From Cyanophora paradoxa (Eukaryota; Glaucocystophyceae; Cyanophorales; Cyanophoraceae): a stretch of DNA of 64,000 nt. Both the position numbers and the translations under genes were made by a program. The notes under the pieces were generated by a model. The model was not told where the DNA came from. It ran no database searches and saw only the letters and a program-made list of their open reading frames with translations. The stretch is taken from positions 1 through 64,000 of the forward strand of contig QPMI01000207.1 in NCBI GenBank assembly GCA_004431415.1. The letters run 5' to 3'. This document shows positions 1-11,316 of the stretch, piece after piece. Positions within the stretch are counted from its first letter, which is position 1. Each line of letters opens with the position of its first letter.

Positions 1-1379
1 CCCGGCCTCTTCCACATGGCCCGCGACGGCGCCGACCTCAGCCGCGGCCGCAGGCGCGCACGCCGGCCAGCGCGCCGGCGCGGGGCGCGGGGCGGCTGAG
101 CGGGGGAGGCGGGCAGGTACCTGGAGGCGGAGCCGTTCTACAACGGGCGGGCGCTGGTGCGGCTCCAGACGGCGAGCGCGCGTGGTGACGAGGCCGGCGA
201 GATCGCCGCCCGCCTCCCCGCTCCGCCCCGAGCTCCGCGCCGCCTCCACGCCTCGCCCTCTCCCACTGGCCGCGCGCCCGCCCCCGGCCATGCCGCCGGC
301 GGGAGGCGAGGGGCGCGCAGGGCGCTGGCGCTGAAGCTGGTGCTGGAGCTGGGGTACCTGGACGGCCCGGAGGCGCGCGAGGCGCTCCCCGCGGAGAGCG
401 CCGCCGCCCTGCGCGCCGCCCTCCTCGAGATGGGCCTCGCCGGCCCCGAGGGCGCCCCACGCCCCTCGGCGCCGCCCTCGCCCCGGGCGGCGACCCCGTC
501 GCCCGCGCCCGCGCCGCCTACTGGCTCGGCCCCCAGGCCCGCCCGCCCCGCCGCCCACGCCGCCATCCCCGCCCGTCACCCGGCCCTCGCAGCTGGCGCC
601 CTGGCTGGAGGGGCGGCGCGGCTGCGGGCCCCGGCGGCCCGCCCGCGGCTTCTTCGAGGCGGCCGCCGAGGACCCCGCCACGCAGTCCCTGGCCCGCGCC
701 GCACCCTTCCCCACCCGCCCCGCCCGCGCTGACGGGCGCAGGTGGCCGAGGTGCTGGAGGGGTACGCGGAGGAGGACTGGGCGGGGGCGTGCGGGGGCGG
801 GGAGCCGGCGGTGGACCTGCGCGGCTTCGCGCGCGCCGTCGACGTGGGCGGGGGCACGGGGGCGCTCCTGCGCGAGGCCCGCCGCGCCCTCGGCCCCGCC
901 TGCCCCGCCTCCCTCGTCCTCCTCGAGTCCCCCGCGGGGGCCGCCGCCGCCGCCGCCCTGCGGCCCCTCGCGGCGGAGGGCATCGCCCTCGCCGTCGGCG
1001 ACCTCTTCGACGGGGCGAGCATCCCGCCGCTCGCCCCGGGGCCGGCGCCGGGGCCCCACCGCCTTCCTCCTCGCCCGCGTCCTCCACGACTGGCCCGACC
1101 GCGACGCAGCGCGCGCCCTCCGCGCCGTCGCCCAGGCCGCGGCCCGCGCCGGCCCGGCTCCCGCCTCTACGTGCTCGAGCGCGAGGCCTCCCCCGCGGCC
1201 CCGCACGGGCTCCTCTCCTCAACATGCGCCTCGCCACCGGCGGCCGCGAGCGCTCCCGCGCCGAGTGGCTCGCCCTGTTCGCCGGCGGCGGCTGGCGCCC
1301 GTGCGGGGCGCGCCTGGGGCCGGCCCGCCACGCCGGCCACTCCGTCTTCGCCCTCGAGCCCGCCCCGCTCCTCGCGTGA
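1..1379 (+). CDS. SAM-dependent O-methyltransferase, C-terminal part (5' end outside window)
   Basis: Class I methyltransferase of the plant/fungal O-methyltransferase (hydroxyindole/caffeate OMT-like) type, which moves a methyl group from S-adenosylmethionine to a small-molecule hydroxyl. The SAM-binding glycine loop DVGGGTG lies near 841-861, the family motif LHDWPD near 1080-1098, and the terminal block ERSRAEWLALFAGGGW near 1249-1296. The N-terminal exons carry helical segments such as LKLVLELGYLD (about 331-363), as expected for the dimerisation/winged-helix region. Several short introns break the frame, for example ones ending CTGAGCGGGGGAGGCGGGCAG near 117 and CTGACGGGCGCAG near 741. 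The stop TGA is at 1377-1379. It converges on the RNA methyltransferase gene 116 bp away. The substrate cannot be read from sequence; the exon structure before 740 is approximate. Confidence 0.75.
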
Positions 1380-1495
1380 GCGCCCGCGCCCGGCGAGCGC
1401 TGCTCCGCGATATCGATCGAGATAGTACAAGCAAACACCCTCTACCCTGGTCTGAGTGCTATTGAAACTGCGATGCCGGCCTCCGGTCCCGCGCT

Positions 1496-4232
1496 TTACC
1501 ACTGAAAGTCGTCGTCGCTCCGACCACCTCCTCCGGATCCGCCGTACCCCCCGCGTCCCCCGTACCCGCCTCGCCGCTCTCCGCCGTAACTGTCCCGGCG
1601 CTCGCCACCGTAGCCGCCGCGCCGCTCGCCGCCGTAACCGCCGCGCCGCTCGCCACCGTAGCCGCCACGCCGCTCGCCGCCGTAGCCCCCGCGCCGGTCA
1701 TCGCCGTACCCGCCGCGCCGCTCGCCGCCGTACCCGCCGCGCCTGTCATCGCTGTAACCGCCGCGCCGATCATCGCCGTAACTGCCGCGCCGCTCGCCAC
1801 CGTAGCCGCCGCGCGCTCGCCGCCGTACCCGCCGCGCCGCTCGCCGCCGTAGCCGCCGCGCCGCTCGCCGCCGTACCCGCCGCGCCGGTCATCGCCGTAG
1901 CCGCCGCGGCGCTCGCCGCGGAAGGGGCCGCGGGAGGAGCTGCCGTCGCGGTCGTCGAAGCGCCGGGGCCGCCGCCGCCGGAGCGGGGGAGCCCTGGAAG
2001 CGGCGGGCGCCGGTCTCGTTGAAGCGGCGGAGGTCGTCGGCGGTCGGGCGCCGCTCCCGCTCGAAGACGGCCAGCGTCTCGATGCTGTCCGTCCCGGGGA
2101 AGAACACGAAGCCCTGCGCGAGCGTCGGCTGCCGGCGCGGGGGCGGGGGCGGGCCGGGGGGCGGGAGGGGCGGCGCACGGAGGCGCGGACGGGGCGCCAG
2201 CCGAGGGTGGCGAGGAGGGCGGTGTCGCGGGCGAGGGACTCGAAGCCGCAGGAGACGTAGACGAGGCGGCGCAGGCTCCGGCTCACCCCGATCTCCCGGA
2301 TGAGGGGCCGGTCCAGGCCCCGCCGCGGCGGGTCCACGATCGCCACGTCCGCGCTGCCCCCGGGGCGCCTCAGCGGGGCCGGGCGGGCGGGCGGGCGGGC
2401 GCGGGCGCGGGCGCGGGGCGGACTCCTCGAGGAGGGCCCCGAGCCGGCGGCGTCGGCGACGTGGAACTCGATGCGGCCGGCGGCGTCCCGCCCGAGCGCC
2501 TCCCGGCTCCGCTCGAAGGCGTACTGGGCGCCCGGGTTGCTCTCGCAGCAGCGCACCCACTCGGCCCGCCCCGCCGCGCAGAGGCCCAGCCCGATGACGC
2601 CGACGCCGGCGTAGAACTGGCCGGGGCGGCGTCGGCGGGCCGCGAGGCTCGTGGCGGGGGAGGGGCCGGGGGCGGACCTCGGCGACGCGGGAGCCGGGGG
2701 GGACCTCGCGGTGCAGGGCCCCCAGCATCCGCTCGAAGAGGTCCAGGTTCGCCTGCCCGAAGCTGCCCCCGCGTCACCCCCGGCCCCGCCCCGGCCCCGG
2801 CGCGCCCCACGAGCCCAGCGCGCCCGAGTGTGATCCCAGCTAAGGGGCGCCGGCGGGTGGCGGCCGCCGGCGCCCAAAGACGAGGGGCGGGCCTCGCGCC
2901 CTCGCTCTCCGGCCCGCTTCATCGGGCCGGCGCCCACGGGGCGGCCCCGTCCCGTCCATGGCGCCGGGCGCAGAAAGGGGCCGGGGGGAGGGCGGGAGGG
3001 GGCGCGGGGGGACCTGGAGGGGGTGAAGCAGACGCGGGCGCCGGCGATCTCCTCCCAGAGGTCGACGGGGCCCCAGACGTGGTGCCACTTGCGCCCGAGG
3101 ATCGTGTTCCCCGAGGAGGTCTGGCAGTTCACCCACACCGAGTGCAGCAGCGCCGTCTGCGCCCCGCCCCGCCTCAGCCCCCGCCGCCGGCGCCGGGCGG
3201 GGCGGGGCCGGGCGGGCGGGCCTGGTGCTCCTTGGAGCGGGCGACGAGCCAGTCGACGAGGTCGGGGAGCTGGCCCGTCTTCGCCGCCGCCCGGTAGTCC
3301 CGCGCGTTCCACACCAGCGAGAGCTGCACCGCCCCCGTCGCCCGCTCCACCACGCACTGCACGTACCGCAGGTCCCCGCTCCCGCTGTCCCGGCATCAGC
3401 GGCGGCGGGGCGCGGGGGCGGCGGGGCGGCGGCGCGCGCACTCTTCCTCGTCGTAGGGGCGGATGCCGAAGAGGGCGGCGCCCTCGGCGACGAGCTCCGC
3501 GACGGCGTTCACGGCGGGGTGGTGGATGCGGCACTCCGGGATCGACACCGCCTGCGCCCCGCGCGCCGCCTCGGCCGGCGCCCCGCCGCGCGCCGCGGGG
3601 CGCGCGGAGGCGCACCTCGTGCGAGCCGGCGCGGAAGAGGCCGAGGATGAGCTCGTCGGTCTCGGGGTCTGCCCGCACCGCCAGCCGCGCCCGCACGCGC
3701 CAGTTCCACACGGGGCCGCCCCACCTGAGCCGCCCCGTGAGCCGCCCGGGGCGGGCGGAAGCGAGGCGCCGGGAGGGGGCGGACACTGGGAACTTGTCGA
3801 CGCCGCGCTCCTGGAAGAAGCGGCGGGCGTCGCGGGCGATCGGGGGCTGGTTCAGGTCGAGGTCGAGGGTGCAGCCGGAGCACTCGCCGTAGTGCGCGCA
3901 GCGCAGGCTCTCGTCCTCCGGCGCGTCCTCCACCACGAGCCCCCGCCGCGTCCGCGGCGTCCTCGCCACGATCCGCTCCTTCGGGTAGTACCCGCGCGCA
4001 CCCGCCTCGCCCCGCGCCAGGGGCCGCTCAGCGGCGCCCGGTGAATCCGAGCGCTCGGTGGCCAGTCTCTGAGACGGGATCTCCGCGGTGAGCGCGGGTT
4101 GGCAAAGCCTCGGCGAAAAGCGCGCACCCTCACGCGGGTCAGCAGGATGCGGGGGCTGGCAGATTGCAACTTCGCCTCCGTGCTCAAGTCGTCGACCGGC
4201 GTCGAGGCGGTCTTGTCCGACTCAAAGCGCAT
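1496..4232 (-). CDS. TrmA/RlmD-family RNA (uracil-5)-methyltransferase with Gly-Tyr-Arg-rich tail
   Basis: SAM-dependent 5-methyluridine RNA methyltransferase. The N-terminal part has a CX5CX2C cluster ([10 protein letters not shown], near 3860-3890) like the iron-sulfur site of RlmD-type enzymes. The central exons hold [17 protein letters not shown] (near 3070-3120) and the SAM motif [16 protein letters not shown] (near 2560-2610). [14 protein letters not shown] follows near 2310-2345, and the catalytic-cysteine region [14 protein letters not shown] near 2240-2275. The C-terminus is an RGG-like tail of [16 protein letters not shown] repeats (about 1510-1920), which is not usual for the family and suggests RNA binding. 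Around 1812 one base seems missing: the repeat vocabulary continues in another frame and ends [10 protein letters not shown] at a stop at 1496-1498. The start is uncertain; ATG at 4232 opens an acidic N-terminal stretch in the preferred frame. Confidence 0.72.
1510..1920 (-). repeat. [16 protein letters not shown] coding repeat
   Basis: About 14 near-identical 21-24 nt units on the minus strand encode Gly-Tyr-Gly-Gly-Glu-Arg-Arg or Gly-Tyr-Gly-Asp-Asp-Arg-Arg. They form the C-terminal tail of the RNA methyltransferase. RGG/RGY tails usually bind RNA or drive condensation; that role is inferred here. The array is broken by an apparent single-base loss near 1812, a typical place for a repeat-copy or base-calling error. 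Confidence 0.8.
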
Positions 4233-5152
4233 CGATTGTGCGTCAAGGCAATGCTCTCCGGCGGCCTCCTCCCCCTCATCGGGCTCCCGGGCGGATGAAG
4301 GAAGAGGAGCGGGCGAGTCTCCGTCGGCTGGGGCGGCGTCCGATGCCCAGTTCTCGTCTTCCGTGTGCGAAGAGCCACAAGCGCTGTCCGCATCCGGCTC
4401 CGCGCTCTTGGAGACGGGGGAGCGGGTGGGAGCTGCTGAGTGTTCGAGATCAGCGCCATCTTCGGCCGCGCAGCGGGTCAGAGCGAGCTGCCGCTGTTGC
4501 GGGAAATGCTGGTGGCTCCGTGCAATGAGGAACTGGCGACCGGGCTGGAAAAATCGGCTGCCAAGCTGTGTGGATCTTCTGGGAGCGACTGCCGCACGGG
4601 GGCGCGGGCGCGCCTGATACGCGCATTCCGCATTTGCGCGCGCTAGCTGCCAAAGGCCGCAGACTCCGAGTCCCTGCCCGCCGCGCGACACGATCTGGCC
4701 GGAAGCGACGGGCGGGGAGGAGCTCGGGGCCCTCGCCGCCGCGCACGCAAACGTAATTACGCGCCCGCTGCCGTCCATCGCCCCGGCCAGCTCGATCGGC
4801 AAACGGTACCACGCCTGCACACTTGTACTCCCCTCGCCTTCCTTCCCCCACTTTGCCAAGTTGTTGAGCATGTGAGCGAGCCGCGCATGCATGCGGCGCG
4901 CGAGTTCGAGGCGGGCCCGACATGTACAGCGGCGCCAGTCCTCGGGGCGGCTTGCGTCGGCGGTCGGGGCCGGCCGCTACAGCTAGCGCTGGCCGGCGCC
5001 GTCCTGCATGACCATGCATATATATGGGGGCGGCCCGCGGCGGGCTCAGAAATCGAAGCTCGCTACGATCATGAAGCGCGCTGCATTTGAAACCGATTAG
5101 ACGGGCTCCTACACTAAGATCTAGATCTAAGCTACCCAGCGCCCGCGTCCGC
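4233..5152. other. Spacer between the RNA methyltransferase and RPC7 genes
   Basis: No gene can be supported. A minus-strand open frame spans most of it. The part nearest the methyltransferase (about 4233-4450) is Ser/Asp/Glu-rich and could be additional N-terminal sequence. From about 4790 to 5150 the sequence is less GC-rich, with palindromic hexamers such as AGATCT and a TATATATGG stretch near 5018, the flavour of intergenic DNA elsewhere in the window. Confidence 0.5.
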
Positions 5153-6141
5153 TCAGAAGGATGGCCCGTCTGAGGGCGAGATGTCGACTCAGACGGGCGA
5201 CGGGGGGAGCGAGGCAGGGGCCGGGGTCCGGGACTGGCCGCACCGTCGTCGCCGCCGCGGTCGTCGTCGTCGGCGTCCTCGCCCGTCTCGAAGTACGACG
5301 CGGTGTAGTCGTTCGCCTCGTCCTCCTCCTCCTCCTCCTGCGCCGCCTCCTCCGCCTCCGCCGGCCCCTCCCCGCCCTCCTCGTCCTTCTTCTTCTTCGC
5401 CCCGTCCTCCGTATCCTCGTTCTCCTCCTCCTTCTCCAGCGCCGCGAACGCGTCCAAGTTGATCGCCCGGCCTGCGCGTCGCGCGTGGGCGGCGGCGCTT
5501 GCCAGCGGCGTGGCGAAGCAGCGCACCTGCTGCCTCGTTCGGCCGACCAGCTGCAAACCGGACAGATTAGCGCATGTATCTGAAGAAGCGCGATTGGTAT
5601 GCTTACGTCGTGGTGGCTTTGTCGAGAGGAGCTCCGAGGGGAAGTAATTCGCGGCGTGCTTCACACAGCTCGTCAACGTCGGCTGGTGCGCAGCCTTCGC
5701 CTGCAGATACAGATCCGAGTAGCGCTCCACGTCGCCTGCGCGAGGCGCGTGTCGGCCTTGGGCGGGGCGCGCGGTGGGCGATCCCGAAGCGAAGGGCTCC
5801 ACCTCGTCGAACGTGCGGCTCCACGCGCTTGAGGTAGTACGGCGAGGAGCGCACGCGCTCGCGCAATCTCCGCCATCGAGCAAGCACGTCTGCTTGATCG
5901 AAACCGAGCGGGGGAGGCGAGGGAGGCCGCTCGAGCGGCTGTCGCGGGATCAGAGAGCGACGCGCCCGGATCGCACGTCTCGCGGCCAACGCACCGGGTA
6001 GAGCGGTGGCGGCTCTCCGGGCTTGTTCGGATCTGGTTTAGGCCCGGCGGGGACACCCGTGGAGGGACCGCCGCGCCCGAAGCCGCCGCGCCCGCCTCCG
6101 CCTCCCCGCCAGCCTCCTCCCCCTCCTCCTCGCCAGGACAT
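5153..6141 (-). CDS. RPC7: DNA-directed RNA polymerase III subunit RPC7-like (Rpc31/POLR3G)
   Basis: Small acidic subunit of the Pol III RPC82/RPC34/RPC31 initiation heterotrimer, acting in the nucleus. The N-terminus is Gly/Arg-rich (MSWRGGGGGGWRGGGGGRGG), as in human POLR3G. An exon with SSPYYLKRVEP joins across an intron to the family block DVERYSDLYLQA. The C-terminal exon is strongly acidic (INLDAFAALEKEEENEDTED) with the diagnostic NDYTASYFETGEDADDDD near 5260-5320. A last short intron ends CTCGCCCTCAG and gives the terminus DDGPSF with stop at 5153-5155. Introns were placed by frame: one begins GTGCGTTGG after LYP near 5997, and one ends GCGCAG before GDVERYSD near 5735. Size and acidic tail fit the family. 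The start ATG at 6141 is 136 bp from the divergent desaturase gene. Confidence 0.82.
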
Positions 6142-6277
6142 GCTCGCAAGCTCAAGCCCGCTTCCTTGCTAGCTCGTCTTCTATCGACTGTACCCCCCTC
6201 CCACCAGGTCAAGTTGGTCAACTACAGCCTGCATCGCTGCCCCCGGTGGCTGTATCGCACAGGAACGTACCCGTGCG
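6142..6277. promoter_or_regulatory. Divergent promoter region between RPC7 and the CrtI desaturase
   Basis: The head-to-head start codons at 6141 (minus) and 6278 (plus) are separated by 136 bp, which must contain both 5' leaders and promoters. No TATA box is evident. An imperfect inverted pair is visible around 6238-6275 (ATCGCACAGGAACGTACCCGTGCGAT). No specific factor site can be named. Confidence 0.4.
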
Positions 6278-8585
6278 ATGGAGTGCGGCTTCGCGGCCGT
6301 GCCTCTGCCGACCGCGCGGCGCTCGGGCGCACCCGAGCTTGCCGCTGGCTTTAGCTATGGTGGCGGAGCGCTCCTGCAGCACATTCGGCACCGGTTGCAC
6401 CGCCCCGCTCTGCCCGCTAGGTCAAGTAGATCCCGGCCAAAGTTCACGGCAGTGCAAGCCTCGAGCCGCCCGGCCAGTGTGGCAAGACGAAGGCGTGTTG
6501 TCATAGTCGGAGCGGGAGTCGGCGGGCTTGCGACTGCGACGCGGCTAGCTCGAACAGGACTGTTCGACGTCGAGGTTTTCGAGCGGAGCGCTGTCGCGGG
6601 CGGGCGCGTGGAGGTGATCGAGGACGAGGCGACGGGCGTCCGGCACGACGGCGGGGCATCGCTCTTCCTCATGCCTCAGGTCGGCCCGGGCCTCGTCCCA
6701 CGCGTCGCTTTTCTCATGCCGCGCCGTACGCGTCGTGCACGTGCCAGGTCTACCGCCAGTTCTTCGAGGTCGGCCCGGGCCTCTTCCGCGCAGACCCGCG
6801 CCTCTCGCGCGCCGACGCCCTCGCCAGGACGTCGGGGAGAAGCTGGAGGACCACCTGGAGCTCACGCGCGTCGACCCCGCCTACACCGTCCGCGCGCCCC
6901 GCACCCGCCTTTGCAGCACGCCCCCGCGCGCGCCGAGCGAGCCGGCCGCGCCGCAGGTGTTCCTCGGGGACGAGGAGGGCGCCACGGAGACGCGGGTGGA
7001 GCTGACGGCGGACGCGCTGCGGATGCGGGAGCAGCTGGAGGCGGTGGAGGAGGGGTCGTTCGCCGCGTACCTCCGCTGGCTCGAGCAGGCCGCCTTCTAC
7101 TTCGAGAACGGCATGCGCTTCTTCATCGAGGCGCCCGCCCGCCTCTCCCCCGCCCCGCCGGCGCCCGACCGCCCTCACCGCCGCGCAGCGCAACTTCTAC
7201 AGCCCTCTGGACTACCTCGCGGAGCCGCTCGCCAAGGTGCCCCCTCGCATCGCGCTCGCTTCTGCGCGGCCTCACGGGGCGGGGCAGCTGCGCATGGCGC
7301 TGCGGCTGAACCCGCTGCGGAGCCACGAGGCGGACCTGCGGCGGCTGGGGCTGAGGAGCCCGCTGGTGCGGGCGCTGCTCTCCTTCCAGGACCTCTACGT
7401 CGGCCTGGAGCCCGCCAGCGCCCCCTCCATCTTCTCCCTCCTCCCCTACACCGAGATCATCGACGGCGCGCCCCGCCCCCACCCCTTACCGCCTTCGGGC
7501 CTCGCGCGAGCGCCGCGCAGGCGTCTGGTACCCGCGCGGGGGCATGGGCGAGGTCTCCAGGGTACTGCTTCAGCTGGCGGAGCGGGCCGGAGCGCGCGTG
7601 AGCTTCGGGCGGCCGGTCCGCCGTCTAGTCCTTGAAGACTCCCGGTACCCCATTCCATCAATGTCCCCTTACCCCCGGCGCGCCTCACCGGGGTACAGCG
7701 TGACGGGTGTGGAGCTGGCGGACGGCACGTTCGAGCCGGCCGACCTGGTGCGCCGGTACCCCCTCCTCGGCCTTGCGCCCCGCCCACGGCTCGGGGGCAG
7801 GTGGTGTGCAACGCGGACCTCTCGACGGCGACGGAGCTGCTGCTGCCGCCGGCCGGCTCCCTCCCGCCCCGCGCCGAGCGCGAGCGCCGCCGCGTCCTGG
7901 CCATGGAGTGCGCGCCTGCCGCCGGCGCGAGGCGCGTCGCGCGGGCGGCTGATCAGGACCCGGCTGGGGGCGGGCGGGCGGCAGGTCGTGCAGCGGGGTG
8001 ATCTCGTTCTACTGGAGCGTGCGGGGCCCGCTAGGGCCCGTCTCGCAGCACTCCGTCTTCCTCGCGCGCGACAAGCCGGCCGCCTGGCGGCAGATCTTCC
8101 GCGCGCAGGGCGCCGAGCGCCTCGCGGACCCGCACTTCTACATGCACGCGCCCTCCGTGAGCGACCCGAGCTGCTGCGGGGCCGGCGGCGCCGTCCCCGT
8201 CATGGTCCTCGTCCCCGTGCCCCACATCAAGTCCGGGGGGGAGGACTGGGCGGCCGCCACGGAGCGGGCGCGCGAGGCGGTGCTGGCGCGCGTGGAGCAG
8301 GCCGGCGTCTTCTCGCGGGGCCAGCTCCTCTCGGAGGTGGCCCGCACGCCGGCCGACTGGGCGCGCGGCAAGGCCCTCCACCGCGGGGCCGTCTTCGGGC
8401 TGCGCCACGGCCTCTTCGAGCTCGGCTGGTTCCGCCCCGCCAACAAGCACCCCAGCGTGGGCGGGCTCTACTTCGTGGGGGCCTCCACGCACCCCGGCAA
8501 CGGCGTGCCCTTGGTTCTGATCAGCTCCCGCCTCGTCGTCCAGCGCCTCCTCCGCGACCTCGGCCTCGAGCAGCTCTCAAACTAG
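6278..8585 (+). CDS. crtI: CrtI-type phytoene desaturase/carotenoid oxidoreductase, fungal-like
   Basis: FAD-dependent desaturase or isomerase acting on carotenoid precursors. The N-terminal FAD motif VVIVGAGVGGLATATRLA (6498-6551) follows an Arg/Ser/Ala-rich leader of about 70 residues that could be a targeting peptide. Spliced exons give YRQFFEDVGEKLEDHLEL, FAAYLRWLEQAAFYFENGM (7050-7110), NPLRSHEADLRRLGLRSPL and IIDGVWYPRGGMGEV. Next come VISFYWSVRGPLGPVSQHS (about 7998-8055), HFYMHAPSVSDPS, and the C-terminal FAD/substrate signature YFVGASTHPGNGVPLVLI (8469-8522). This last block and the QHSVFLARDK region look closest to fungal phytoene desaturases (family knowledge, not a search). The junction before VWYP uses a GC donor. 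The stop TAG is at 8583-8585, with 88 bp to the convergent lipase gene. Exact substrate is unknown. Confidence 0.85.
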
Positions 8586-8673
8586 CGCCGAATACAGTTA
8601 CACATTCACAGGCCTACGGAACCAACTAGCTAGAGCGGGGAGGCGGGGGCGGTGCGGGGCCGCCGGGCGACGA

Positions 8674-10803
8674 TCAGCGGGGCGGGGGCGGCGGGGCGTG
8701 CTGCCGGGCGAGGCGGACGACGTGGGGGTACACGAGCCTGTGGGCGTCCACCGCCCAGATGAAGTCCAGGTGGTCCCACTCTGCGGGGCGGGGCGGTGTG
8801 ACGGGGGCCGGCGGCGCCGGGGCGGGTGCGGGGCGCGCCGGGGACGTCGAAGTCGAAGACGACGCCGGGGAGCTCGGCCCGCGTCCGCGCCGCGTCCTCG
8901 GGGTCCGCCAGCCAGTCCCGCCCCCCCGTGAAGAACGCCAGGGGCACCGAGCGCGGCACCGCCCCCAGCGAGTAGGCCGGCGGGGAGAAGGCCCCGTACT
9001 TCTCCAGGTTCCCCTTCGCCCCGTAGTCGTACCGCTGGGCCCCGGCGGGGGCGGCGCTCGGAGGGGGCCCCGCGGCTGGCGCGGGTGAAGAAGGGGAGGC
9101 CCGGGGCGCACCTGGAAGAGGTTCGTCCGCACGGCCTGCGCAGCGCGGCAGCTCACAACTCGCGGATCTCAAAACCTCACAATCAGAGATGCCGGCGCAC
9201 CTGCGCCCAGTGCACCATGTTCTTCACGCTCTGCGGGGGCCGGGAGGCGGGGGCGATCAGAGCGCCGGAGCAATGGCGGGCGGGGGCGCGGACGGTGCCG
9301 GCGGGGCTGTGGGAGGCGTAGACGGGGACGCGCGTCTGGTTCAGCCCCGCCTCGTCGAACCCTGCCCGCCCCGCGCCCTCGAGCCGCCCCGGGGGGAGGC
9401 GTGCGGGGGAGGCGCGCACCGCAGATGAAGAAGAAGACCGACTCGCAGAAGCGCGGCTCGAAGGCGCAGATCTGGCCCCCGCCCGGGGTCGTCATCACGG
9501 TCAGCGAGCTCGAGGGCCCGTGAGACCCCGGCGGCGGGGGTCCAAATAGCAACCCCAGCCCGGCGGGTGCACCTGGGGGAAAAGACGCCGGATGAAGGCG
9601 TTCGAGGGTGCGAAGGCGCCCCGTCCGAAGAGGTTCCAGGCCGTGTCGACGTGCAGCCTCGCCAGCCTGCCCGCGCCGCCTCAGAGCCGCAGGGAGCGGT
9701 GCGGGGCGGGCGCGGGACGGGCGGACAGGTTCAGAAGAGGGGAGCGGGAGTGGCCTGCGTAGGCGACGGGCGCTAGAAGGGCGGCGAAGCTTATGGCTGC
9801 CGCGAGCTCGCCGTCGGCAGCCAGCGCGGCCAGCAGGATCGTCGCCCCCTGCGAGTGCCCTGCCCATGCCCCGCCACCGCTCGCTCCCGCCCGGCGCGCG
9901 GGCCGGGGCGCCGGCGGGCCCGGAGTCGAGGCGCACCGACGTAGGCGAGCTGGGGGGCGCCGGAGGCGCGCAGCACGTAGTCAATCGCCGCCGGCAGGTC
10001 CAGCAGCGCCATCTCTGCGCATGCCCGCCGCCCCGCCCCTCGCGGCCGGCGGCGACAAGCAGGAGTCGTTCTAGCGGCCGCGGCCGCGCACGCGCACCGT
10101 CCCAGGAGAAATCCCAGAGGCGCATGTCGTCGTGCCCGCGGGCTGCGTTGCCGTTCGCGTCGAAGGGGAGGTGGGCCCTGGAGTAGACATTCCCTCTCGA
10201 GTTTCCAAGCCACACGTCGAAGCCCGCATCGGCCAGGATGAAGGCCAGACTCTGATCAGCGAAGTTCTCCACCCTTCGGGGCGAGGGATATCGATAATCA
10301 GCGGATGAAGCTCAGACTAGTTAGACCGAGCAGCGGACCAGTGCGCGGAGCTACCGAGTAATCCGTGCTGTAAGAAAATTACAGGCCTGTTCCCTGGTTC
10401 GCCGGCCGCTGTGCCGGGGCGCTGGGCGCCATGGGGGATGCGCTGGAGCGAGAGAATGAAGCCATCCCGCGCCTCCGCGAGGTGCTCCTCTACAGGATAA
10501 CCTGCTTGCATTGTAATATGAGCGAACAATGATTGAGCCCCGCGTACGCATCCGCGCCGCACCCCGCGCGGAGATGAGCTCAGAGACTTCGGTCGGGTCA
10601 GGGGGGCAGTCGCGTACGCGGCGAGGATATGCGCGTATCTCACCATTTCTTCGCGCGTCTTCCTCTATATCCAGCGACCTGCCCGGGCTGCCCCATCGAA
10701 AGCCGGCGATATTCGACCAAAGGCCGTTCAGGTCAAAGCCCCGCGCCGCAGGCAGCAACAGCAACACAAAGAACACCAACACTCGCACGCGGTGCATCCG
10801 CAT
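8674..10803 (-). CDS. Secreted/lysosomal acid lipase (LIPA/LIPF-type alpha/beta hydrolase)
   Basis: Hydrolyses triacylglycerols or sterol esters in the secretory/lysosomal pathway. ATG at 10803 opens a clear signal peptide ([16 protein letters not shown]). Then come [21 protein letters not shown] and [16 protein letters not shown] (about 10330-10390), the oxyanion-hole region. [18 protein letters not shown] (about 10175-10230) is the family's highly conserved NxRGN block. The nucleophile elbow is [15 protein letters not shown] (about 9815-9865). Downstream exons give [43 protein letters not shown], and [14 protein letters not shown] for the acid. [15 protein letters not shown] (8745-8790) holds the catalytic histidine. 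Serine, aspartate and histidine of the triad are therefore all present. The stop is at 8674-8676. Length fits the family (about 400 residues). Confidence 0.87.
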
Positions 10804-11316
10804 CGCGTTGAGCGCCGATGAGCGCGCAATGAGCGGCCCCCCGGGGGGTACGGATCTTCGCGACGAGGCAAGGGCAATACACTTCGCTAGTGTACGCGAC
10901 AAAGCGTACGCCAGCGCGAGCGCGCTCAGAGATCCGACACCTTGATAGGCAGTCGAGGTGCCGCTCCAGTTTTTGGGAACCTTCCGGCGTCAGGTGAAGC
11001 GGGGCGGTCAGAGGGCAGGCGGATTGCTTCCAGAAGCATGCGCCGCAGCTTGTAGCACCGCTACCGCAGCCCAGCTTCCATAGCGCAGCGCAGCCTAGCG
11101 CATCGCACGCGGCCTTCATCGCGCAACGCCCTGAGCAACGCAACGAGTCAGATGGCAGAAGATGGCGAGCCCAATAAGGCCCCCGCGTTCGCCGCGGCTT
11201 TCTTGGGGATGCGTCCGCCGCCCCGTGCGGCCCCGGCCCTCGCTCCTCCCCGCTGTCTTCTTGGGTCCGCGCTCTGACCTGAATATGCCTCAGTCTTCGA
11301 TAGCCGGCTCTGCGAG
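10804..11316. other. Divergent spacer upstream of the lipase and DUSP12 genes
   Basis: About 510 bp between divergent start codons. It carries GCGCA-rich stretches (about 11040-11120) but no coding signal in either strand that agrees with the gene style here. It presumably holds both promoters; no TATA box or repeat is recognised. Confidence 0.5.

Noticed and set aside
157-3300. Many long open frames on both strands rich in Arg, Pro and Ala
   Set aside because: In DNA this GC-rich, stop codons are rare and antisense frames stay open by chance. They lack family motifs, change composition with the codon phase of the real gene, and overlap well-supported exons.
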